From: Plasmopara viticola
Lineage: Eukaryota > Oomycota > Peronosporomycetes > Peronosporales > Peronosporaceae
DNA: 64,000 nucleotides
Assembly: GCA_001695595.3 (NCBI GenBank)
Contig: MBPM02000049.1
Location: 496,001-560,000 of the forward strand
Direction: 5' to 3'
This document shows, piece by piece, positions 26,701 to 36,430 of this stretch. The position numbers were made by a program, and so were the translations under genes. The stretch's first letter is position 1, and each line of letters begins with the position of its first letter. Below the pieces are notes generated by a model. It was not told the DNA's origin and searched no databases. It saw only the letters and a list, made by a program, of their open reading frames with translations.

Positions 26701-27590
26701 CAGCCACTACTGGCTGCTAGAGGCCAGAGAAGCTCCGTCAACTCGAGAAAATCTTTGCCAATGGCTTCGCCAATCGTATTAGAAACTAATTCACTCAAGT
26801 ATCGTTCACAGGCCTTCTCAAGCGAGTCAAAGAGATTGACATTTGGAAGAAAATCAGAAAAATTTGTGCCTGGCATTCTGTAAAGAACCTGTCCATCCCC
26901 TTGCGTCATAGTCTCCCATCCAGCCTCTAGCATCTGCTGCCAGCATTTGGCTACGATAGTTGTCATGGCCGGCCCCTTTAACAGCTCGACCATATCAATC
27001 GACTTTTTCCCTGTTATCGCACACTTGTTCGGCTTGCTGTTCTTTTTGTTGGCCTTCACGAGCGGAGAAACAATCTCTCGCACCACGACGGCCTTGCCGG
27101 TCTTATGAGCCATCTTAGCCGTGGTAAGTAACGTCACAAACAGCTCGGCGGCTTGCTCATCGGTTTGGACGTCCTGACAGTAAGTTGTGGCTTCGTCACA
27201 AGCACGAAGGAAGCAGGAATTGTTTTGGGCGCGTTTGACATTGTCCTCTGGTATCTGGTATTTGGCGCAGAGCATGGGAAACTCGTCAGCGCTTGTCCAT
27301 GTCTCAAGTGTGAGGTCGTCCTCGTGCGCCACGCAAAGCTGCAGATTGGGTGATGAGCCCGTTGCTACAACGTGGCAGGCCCGTGGTCCCACACCAAAGA
27401 AGTAAACAATGCGATCTTCGGTGTCTAGCACGGGCTTTTCATTACGCAGTGGCCACACATCGTGCGTATGCGCCACTGCGGCTGAGTAACTCTTGTAAAC
27501 GCACGCAGGCCAAAAAACCTGCATACTGCGTACCTTGACCCATCCCAGCGTCATCGCCACGGTGGAAACGTCACAGCCGATGAGCGCCAT
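23702..27590 (-). CDS. CDC6: Cdc6/Orc1-family AAA+ ATPase with long module-rich N-terminus
   Basis: Exon 1 is 27590-24792 and exon 2 is 24727-23702, with a 64-nt GT-AG intron (24791-24728) in phase 0; total 1274 residues. The C-terminal AAA+ domain has Walker A GAPGCGKT (911-918), Walker B ILILDEID (997-1004), sensor 1 GIAN (1034-1037) and sensor 2 GDIR (1106-1109), followed by a winged-helix-like end. SSLYISGAPG and LIGIAN look more like Cdc6 than Orc1. Known role: Cdc6 loads MCM helicase on ORC at origins. The N-terminal 900 residues are unusual: a PWWP-like segment (about 16-70), four copies of a GW...P...F module (about 208-268, 283-341, 463-522, 667-723) and an Asp/Glu/Ala repeat (550-593). 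Usual Cdc6 proteins are 500-600 residues. Orc1 remains the main alternative. Confidence 0.88.
25811..25945 (-). repeat. Coding minisatellite: Asp-Asp-Glu-Asp-Ala-Ala repeats
   Basis: Inside exon 1 of the Cdc6-like gene an 18-bp unit (with 15-bp variants) repeats about seven times in frame, giving DDEDAA units at about residues 550-593 between modules 3 and 4. Probably length-variable between strains. Confidence 0.85.
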
Positions 27591-30500
27591 GTTTCTTTAT
27601 GATTCACTAGCTCGTTGGATGCGAAATGCGCGCGCAGTTTGGGCGCGCGTAAAATCCGCTTGGATCTGCGATAATCAATTTAAACGGGGCCAAACTTTAA
27701 TTTGCCAATAATTCAGATACATCGAAAGATATCGCTAAGTACTTATCTCAATCAGGAAACGTAAATGAGCACGTAAATACTTTAGTGATTAAGTGGGTCT
27801 TCAAACTGCAGTCTATTGCGCACTTCCATCAGGAAGAGTAAGCAGTCGCTCACTGGAGAATCTCGTATCTGTTTAAACGCCGCCTCTTTGCAAGGTGTTA
27901 TGTGGCTTCGTCACATATAGCACCTAGCAGTCGATTTTATGCCTACACGAATAAATTGTCTATCTAAGATTCAATAAAGTTTCGAAATGAACCGCGTAAT
28001 TTTCGGACGCGCAGTATGCACTGCTCGGAAGTGTTGGCGGCAGATGTGTGGCTATGTTTGCAGCCCTCACAGCTGCTTAGCAGCTGAAACGCGTCACGGT
28101 GCTCAGGCTCTAAATGCAGAGCATATGTTTGAGAGTCGGATTAGATGCCCCTGGTATAAGCGCCTACAGCGATGTCTAAGCCAGGTTTCTTCTTTTAAAT
28201 GAAAGGGAAATATAATACCTATTTTTCGGGATTGAGGAGCCACCAAAGCGATCGTGGTCACAGGTGATAAGGAGCTCGTTACGTTTGCACCCTCTTACCG
28301 ATGAGGTTTGGCTTAGATCCGATCGCTTACCCGTGGAACTGATTCTTCTATTCTGGGAACACAAAGAGGGGTAAAAATGAGTTGTATTATTCGGGCAAGC
28401 TTTGGGCTCCGCCAGCTTTCACAATTTCTTGTTTAAAATCGAAGATCACGAGCATAAATATGAGCTGATATATTCAATGGCCCCCATTGCTGCGGTATTT
28501 CTCCTTAAGCGAGTCAAAATGACCGCATTTATAAGCGGTCTAGGAGAAAGCTTACCGTGTACACAGCACTTTTAAGTGCGATTCGGATTGCTGATCAAGG
28601 GAAATACAGCCACAAACAAGCTTGTTTTTTTGTTAGCACTGGATGGAATTATTTTTCGGGTATAGGATGGTGTTCGTAGGTCTGTTGGCATATTTTTAAT
28701 CTGACACGAATAAGGTAAGATAGTAATTGCTGATTTGGCCACAATAAGCAAGAGCACCAAATCCGTGTCTATCTCCAGAGGGCCGACGAAGTGAATCTTC
28801 GTATGACAAGCTGGTAGATATAGCCAAGTTTTAGTGCTAAATAGCTGTCTTATCGTTGCAAAGAGCCTTATAAGAATTAATTCCTGGTAACGCCAGGAAA
28901 AATATTCCGGGTTGCATGCTCGAAAAGTCCTTAAAATGAATAAACTTTGCTACTTAAATCGAAGAAACTACAGTCAAGACCAAATTTATAAGCGCGTTAT
29001 AGTATCAGCCATAAATTTGCATTTTATTGTACACTACGATGTCTTCAGGATCTAGGGTTGTTTAAAGTCGCTAACTGAAAGATCGTAGATCTTCCTGCAT
29101 GCCTAGATCCACTGTGTGCCCCCATCACGCCTGGCAGCACTAAGTAGTCAACCCTTCGGTTGATTGCCCACATAAACCTTGCTGAAAAAGTGGGTGTTCT
29201 GCTGAGAAAATTACGTTTTCTAGATAAGCGCGCGGTTGTAACACGTTATAAAAACTAAGCTCCGCAGGTTATGGCTCTACATGGTGTGAGCAGGGATAAA
29301 ATACGAAATTAAATCTTTGGATATTTTGATTGACCTTGTGGTCGACGAAGTAATCTCACGAAGCTGTTTGACAGCTCAACTGTATGTCGTACTAGGGTAG
29401 GTGCACTTTGATTGAAAGTACTGTCAGAACTAAGAGCCTCGAAGAGCTTAAAGCGACTGAAGGTGTAGCTGAGCTGAAAATCGCCTCTTATGATCGGAGA
29501 TAGCAACAGCCACTCATCGGAAGATCCCACATCGTCCCGCGAACCTCCCCTGTGCAAGGTGCTGTGTAACCCTAGCAAATCGGGGGTAGTTTACAAGCCA
29601 TTTGCTTGCTCCGCTACTGTTTTTATCCAATCTCACCTCTCCGCTGTCATGTCTTCGTGTGTAAAAGGTAGAAATGATACTTTCTGAAAGGCTCGAGTTT
29701 GTCGACCTTTGGCCTTGCTCCGAAAGATCTCTTCGGCGCGTAGTTTGAGCATATAAGGACTTTATGAGTACGCATTCTTGATTTGAAGCTTCCAATGCCA
29801 CATCATTTATCCTCGTGCGCAACATTATATTAACAAGTGCAGCGACATCAAATTTGTGTCGCCTTGTCTGACTGATTAGTTGTAAGATGTGACATTAAGC
29901 AAAGAAAGCAAGGTCAAAATTACCGCACGTCACCATCACTGATCATAAGCTCTCGCGTCAGTGACAAGTGCTGCGTTCATCTATATGACGCAGACTGATC
30001 CGTAGTTAACTTTTAGGACGCTCGACGGCGTCTCATCAAAAGATACGAGCATTAAAGTACAAGATAGTATACATGCTCGTCTGTAACGGTTTAATGTGTA
30101 ATTTATCTCGTGTAGATTCCATTCCCTTTTATCTGTTTTACTTGCAAACTTAAAGGCTTTAACATTATCACATTCAAAATTTATTGTAGTTTAAGCCCCA
30201 GTTTCAGCTTGAGAAGCTATCTGTCATCGGCACCTACAACCCGCTCGATCAGCACCCCGTATACATCGAGCATCAGATGTCGTGCCGAATGCGTTGTGTA
30301 ATTCGGTTTTATTCCCGACATTTTGGACAAATGGTGTGTCAACACTTTTGGGTGACCATGCAAACTGGTTCGCGCGTGCTTAACGAAACCAACAACTGCG
30401 GCTTCTTTTTGACTCACGATGGTCTATATGTGCTTTTGCTGACTACACCCAAATACAAATTCTGGTAAAAACGTTTGCGTTCAAATCATTATTTTCGGTC

Positions 30501-33500
30501 ATTTGATGAAATTTTAAATGACACGTGCAGATCGTAGCTGAGACCTAGTGTAATGCTAGTAAGACTATCCATTTGTTGTTGCTCTTAAGAAAAGCCTCCT
30601 TAGCTTTTGTAAGAGCTATAGAAAATACTGAGTACCTTCTTAAATAATACTAAACATATTGACTCGTATGTCGCCTTCCTTTTTTTAGGACCACACAATA
30701 TCTGATCATCAGCTTAGTAGACACCCCAAAATTGACAAAAAAGTGAACCAGTTTTTGCCCGATCTAGAGGGCATCACTCTCTCCATATAGTTTGACGCAA
30801 GTCAAGTTGATGTTTTAAAAATAAGTAAGAGGCAATATTCGGTACTACAGTAGTGACTGTAAATGCAGACTTGTTCATACCCGGGACCTTTGATCTGGTA
30901 GTTGCCAGTCAAGACGTAGCGAAACCGTGCTTGGTCGGAATTGTTTGATCGTTCATTCAACTCAATATCTACAATTTTATCGTGTAGTGGCTTGGTTGGG
31001 ATCTAAGTGTGGTCGTCCGCCACTTTCATGATTTGATTAAAAAAAACGAGCTGATGATTTACTCACTTAAAAAAATTCTTCGAAGAATACATTTGAAATG
31101 GTCGGCCAGCTTCACGAACGGCGCGTTGACCTGCTCGTATATTACGCTCTTATCCTTATTGATAGCCGTGGAGACCAAGCTCTTGCATTTGGTTTTCCTT
31201 GACTTGACTTGTACAGAGCTTTGCTGCTTTAATTTACGATTTTTAGCTAGTCATGTGAAGACATGCTATGCAACTACTGCCATCCGGTATGGCCAGGTCA
31301 CTTTCCTTACTCACCGTGAGGCTTCCGCGCTCTCCACGGGTGAATCTGATGACCTCGCTTACGATGACATTTAATAAAGTCGGGTGGAAACAACGCTAGT
31401 ATTTTATAATATAGGTTTTCATTTGAACACGGATTTTGTTTTGTTTAGCAGCCGTCGTTCGGTTAGCTGATTGCGGGCCTCGTTAGTTAAGGACTTCGTC
31501 CCACCGGCTAATATTACCCGAATTTTAGCCGACTCCATTACTTGTATATTAAGAATTGCGTCCTGCCTGCCACCTAAAGATCAGCCAATCACCCTTACAT
31601 TTTTATAGCACCCAATCTTTCCAGCGTAGGCGAATCCAAAATGAACATAACGAAGTAGGCACAAGATCCAGTCTGCTTTTGTAGTTGACCTTTTCCCCGG
31701 TATTACCTTGCCAACTTCACTTATTATATTATCCTATTAAAAGCATCTACGCTTTAGATCCGATGCCATAGCGGTGCAAACTCACCAAATTTTGTAAACT
31801 TCTTAGGCTGCGGTATGACGAGGTACACCCCGACGGTAAACCAACGGCAAAACATCGAAAATGCTTATATGATGTCCAGAAGCTCTTAGATCTGTTTATT
31901 CTATATCGAAAGATCATTGTTCGGCCGCGCCCGTGCACAGTCCCTAATAAAGACAATTACTGTATCTTACCAAAAAAAGAGGGATACCGGCCATTCCAGC
32001 TAGTAAACTCTCAGCTTTTTTACATGGCCCACAAGTTCACTTTAATCTGGAGAGCTACAAGAAAGCGTGATCTGACACAATACTCATGGCTGGCCGGCGA
32101 ACAAGTTTCCAATAGCTGACACTTAGCTTTTCCAGGTTGGAAGTGCCGCCTCAGCAGAGGCATTGCGCATAAGTGCCCATTTGCGGCTTTGTCCACCAAG
32201 CTATAAGACGGCAAAGTCACACTCTGCTGCTCCGTCCGCATTAAGGTGAGCAGTATAGCAATTACAATTTTCCTTAAAGTACATGCTTCTCTGCTTTCTA
32301 CCCTTCAATGAATTCTTTCTGAGATATGTGACGTTAAAAGCTGACGTAATGGTCCTGACCTTAAACGTGATTTCAGGACACATAACTAAGATGCAGATAG
32401 ATAAATTCCGGCTGACTCGTAAGCAGTCTATTAATTGTCTCTTTTAAAGTTTATCATGAGCTCGAGTCAATTCAAGTGATTTGCTGTGGCCACAACCTTA
32501 GTCCCCGTCTAAAAACAATAAGCAGAGTTAATTAGCTAGAGGCTTAACATTTGACTGACTGTTTTTTGGGAACGTAACGCTTCTCATGGTGAATGTAGTA
32601 TTAATTTACGAATACTCCCTTAGGCCGTTAAATCTAATAGTATTTAGCTGTCCTTCGCATGGCTGCTTTCACAATTGGTCTAAAATAAATCCTGAAGCCC
32701 TACAACTGACCAGAATTTGCACATATCTTACAAGTAATGAAGAAGATCTACACCGCCTTGAAGTGGTGTCTGATCTGGCTGGTGTTGCGGTGGTGCTGAG
32801 TTCAATATTGCTGGCGCAACAGCACCAGCAGCCCAGAGTAACCAGTGAGTAAGTAATCTCTTGCGTTTGCTAAAGACTGATGCAGCAACAATAAAAAAGC
32901 TCATGTATTTTGAAGTGAGCTCCGGCCGACTTCCACTTGATTGATGAGTATGAGAATCGAAACTTTTATCGCCTCACAGCTGACCAAGGCACCGTCGACG
33001 AAGATAAATGAAGTATTCGTGCAGGCTCAGGAATAGACTGTCGTCAAGCTTGTCGATGATGCACAAGCTCCCCCACACCCACGATGAATGTAATCTAGTT
33101 CAGTGCGATGCTTAATTTGCTTTTTATCCGCCTCATAATGAGTCGCATTTGCGCATTAATGTTTTTGCACTTTATTCAGGCTTGTTTTAATGCGCAATAG
33201 AGTATAAACACGTAATAAAAACGCTAGAACAATGCATCGTTTTGCATAGCAATCAATCAGCAAGATCCGTCAAGTCCACGTTTTTGTTTTTAGAAAGCGC
33301 AAAGGCATGATTCGGTATGCCTCACATACTATAAGTCCTCTTTGCTTAAACAGTCTTCGAAATCGCGCTACGCGAGGACTATATTGTGGTATCCACACCT
33401 GGGTTTTGGCACCAGACGTCCATGGCTTTATTTTCCTATTACAGTTATATCCTTGTCGCATGCAACTGCACCACCGGCAAGCTTGTCTGTGCTACTACGC

Positions 33501-35009
33501 TGTTGTCAACATTAATTTAACCTGCAATGAGTTCGGCAGACACCAGGCTCTGCTACCTGATATAGCAAAATAGCTTATTTTGTGGCTGTGCCAGACATGA
33601 CTAATGCTGTCGCCACAGCAGCACTGCTTTTTGACCATGTCTTTAGGCAACATAGGCTCAGACTGTTAATTGTCTCATTCCGAGACGATTATTTTTAAAA
33701 AATCCTTGGCACCAGTCAGATTTGTCATCAGTAGCAGACCTTACGATGGTCAATTACAGCGAGTAAAAAGTACTGTCAAAAACGTTTTTACGGATTGTGT
33801 TCGCAAAAATCCATGACAGGCAGGAGCATATAGGGGCATGCTCTCACTCGCCAGATGTGCATTAAACAATGTCGCTTACGATCAACAGGCTGCACGCCTT
33901 TTTACGTGGAAAAGCTAGCTTAGCTGACAAATTAGCCGAGTGGCTTGCTGAGATCAGCCCCCACGCACTGCATCTACAAGCTATTAACTTTGTGTCATAA
34001 CGTGTGCAAAAAATAACTTTGAGTCAAGGCTTTCCAAGCGGAAAATCTTGTTAGCGGGATAACGCGCCGTATCGAGCGATTGTGGAAGCTTATGCCACCA
34101 TGGAAGCGTCTTACATGAATTTGGATACCGTTGTTTCTATATCTAAGCTGTATCGGCGCTATATTGGATTAATTAAAACATCGCCAAAAAAGTCCTGGCT
34201 TATGGGTTTGCATTTAAACACATCGAGTGCTCTCTGAGGCCTTACTTTGACCCAGACCAGGGGATACAAAAGTATTGGCACCGAGTCATACACCGGCTCA
34301 TCCACGGCAGCCGACTCATCCAATGAATCAAAACACACGGAGTGCCATAGCCTCTGTCTCGAGGGGCACGAGTTAAGCGACTTTCTTCCGAAGCGATGCG
34401 ACTACGTGCTGGACGTCCAAGAACCGGTCAGACAAGGGCCTGGAATTAAGCGATGCAATCCCAGTGCATGTCATGACGAAGACAGGCAAGATCGTCGACG
34501 TTAAAATTTGTCACTTTTCGACCTTCGTTTACTTGACGTCGGTTGCGAGCGACGTCACAGTCTGTGCGCCGTATGACAATATGACATCATTTGCCTTCTT
34601 TTTTTTCTCTATTGGTGCTAGACGTCCAATCCCGTGCAACCCAGCTTTGGTAAGTCACGTTCCCGACCTTGTTGTACGTATGGCTCTTTAAACGGAAGCC
34701 CAGGATTTATGGTGTCGAAGGTTCTGATAGGTAAGGTGACGACATCTATAAGCCTATCTCAGCGGGTGACCAAATCTTGCCGAATCTTGCCGACAGAACT
34801 AGCTGCCAAAAATATTAATGTTGAGAGCAATCTCGGGTAGTGAAGTGTCAGCAGCGAAAGGTTGCAAAATTCTGCAATTGGATGCTACCAATTGCATCTA
34901 AAGTCCCTTCACAAAAGGAGAGCAGGAATGATCGATAAATTTGGCAAAATCGAAATATGCTGGTCTGAGAAATTTAACAGATTCTTTTAAAGCAGCCTTG
35001 TTATAGGTA
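27591..35009. other. About 7.4 kb without a supported gene
   Basis: Contains the upstream region of the Cdc6-like gene and decayed sequence. Open frames of 60-121 codons (27987-28202, 29514-29825 minus, 30217-30417 minus, 31009-31374, 33307-33573, 34247-34504) show no recognisable domain. A stretch at about 31920-32110 (plus) reads LPKKEGYRPFQLVNS, faintly like a LINE reverse-transcriptase segment, but it is too short to call. Confidence 0.5.
27621..27654 (-). promoter_or_regulatory. Possible E2F-like sites upstream of the Cdc6-like gene
   Basis: 30-65 bp upstream of the start codon lies a CpG-rich stretch in AT-rich surroundings with TTTGGGCGCGCG on one strand and GCGCATTTCGC on the other. 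Both resemble, imperfectly, the E2F core TTTSSCGC. CDC6 genes are classic E2F targets in animals and plants; in oomycetes this is inference. Confidence 0.25.
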
Positions 35010-36304
35010 CAATGGTGACCGCGATTAGTGCGGATTGAGAATTAGTGTGGATTGACAATTAGTGCGGTCCACACTAATATATGTACCGTGAATTTGGTGA
35101 CTTGGGAGGTTGAGAAATAGTGCGGACTCCGCACGGACTTTACAGAAATTTAGACGACTACAGTATATTAAACCGACTGGTCTGGACTGATTTGACCAGT
35201 GTCGAGGCGCTCAGCTCTCTATCGCCGATTATCGCTGCTTTCGCACGTGCTGTCGGTGCTAATGTCTCAGCAGTCGACGACGATGACGAGAAACTTGGTG
35301 ATAACGAAGATGGTGAACGGAGGAAGAAAAGGATGAAGATGGGATTCACGTGCAGGGTTATCAGATCGCCAACAAGCGCAAGCGCAAGCTTCAACAGGTC
35401 GTATCGATATCGTTGCGGGTCACTGTGAGTAATTGAATGATTACCGATGCAGACCAGAAAGGTAAACAAGGCTTAGTCCTTCGAGCGATCGCCAAGTTTC
35501 CCTCAGAGTTCCGCGGAAATTACATGGTATGTCGAGTTGACTCCTTGAAACAATGATATTGGCATTGACACTAAATTCAGGCCAATCATACCAAAGCCAT
35601 AAGGTGGTGGGCAACTGTGGCGGCCACAACGTCAGTCTAGAATTACGCGATGTTCTCTTGAAGACCGACACCAAACTGCGCTACTTTCCACCCTGCGCGA
35701 CCAATCTTGTTCAGCCTGCTGACTCTTTCGTCATCTCAAAAAACAAGGACAAATGGACCCGATTGTGGGAAGCCGAAAAGATGCGCATGATCAAAAACGG
35801 CGACTGGTCAGACACCGTGCGTATGAACGGGTCGTGGTCTGGAAAGCTGAAGAACCCGGGTGAACGCTTCTTCTTGGAACTCGCCGCCAAAACCGTGCGC
35901 GTGGTGAGCGCGATGCGCGACAGTTACGGCTTCACATACGCTCGTAAGGCCATGATACGTTGTGGCATTGCACTTGATGTCGGTGGTCGATGGCACGAAT
36001 CGCAATTGACGCCGGAACTGCAACGAATTATTGGCAAATATCGCATCCACTACGATGGCACTCCCGTTCCAGCCCCTGGGTTTCGAATCGTGTAACCAAT
36101 ACATTTGATACATAATGCGCTGTTTCGGTCACTATGAATCCGCACTAGTTCTCCGTATTCAGAATTAGTGCGGTCCATACTATTTCTCCAAGCCCGCAAT
36201 TAGTGCGGATTCAGTAATAGTGAGGTCTACACTAATACCTGTGAGCGACCTAAAAATGGGAGGTTGAGAAATAGTGTGGTCCGCACTAATTGCGGTCATT
36301 GGTG
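35010..36304 (+). mobile_element. Decayed pogo-like (Tc1/mariner superfamily) element
   Basis: A 1295-bp unit whose ends match as inverted repeats: both begin CA and share TGACCGC, then a purine, then ATTAGTGCGGA (right end 36280-36297 in reverse). It is flanked by TA on both sides (35008-35009, 36305-36306), as expected for Tc1/mariner/pogo insertion. ATTAGTGYGG motifs recur several times near both ends in both orientations, probably subterminal transposase-binding repeats. Inside is the C-terminal part of a DDE transposase. Confidence 0.75.
35553..36095 (+). pseudogene. Pogo-like DDE transposase remnant
   Basis: About 180 codons with the second half of a DDE_1 domain: a CGGHN motif (normally preceded by catalytic Asp), then FPPCATNLVQPADS, the usual context of the third acidic residue. 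The residue expected to be Asp before NCGGH is Gly here. The N-terminal DNA-binding helices and the first catalytic Asp are missing; only a short basic patch (ANKRKRKLQQ, about 35370-35400) remains upstream in another frame. Non-functional. Confidence 0.75.
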
Positions 36305-36430
36305 TAGTCGTCTTGAGGCAAGTAGTTTATGGAAGAAATAGGACAATAAAAAAGCACAAAATAAACATGTTCCAGAGGTGTCCAAATCTCAGCCAATTAA
36401 ATTGTAGCACATCAAACTCAATTTGTTAAT

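Noticed and set aside
23702..27590. Calling the ATPase ORC1
   Set aside because: The P-loop context SSLYISGAPG and the sensor-1 stretch LIGIAN fit Cdc6 better and no BAH domain is visible. The distinction still needs a phylogeny, so Orc1 stays as an alternative in the entry.
31009..31374. 121-codon plus-strand open frame
   Set aside because: Hydrophobic but without a signal-peptide layout, family match or neighbouring exons; likely chance.
31920..32110. LINE reverse-transcriptase fragment
   Set aside because: Only one short stretch (LPKKEGYRPFQLVNS) is suggestive; no RT catalytic motifs nearby.
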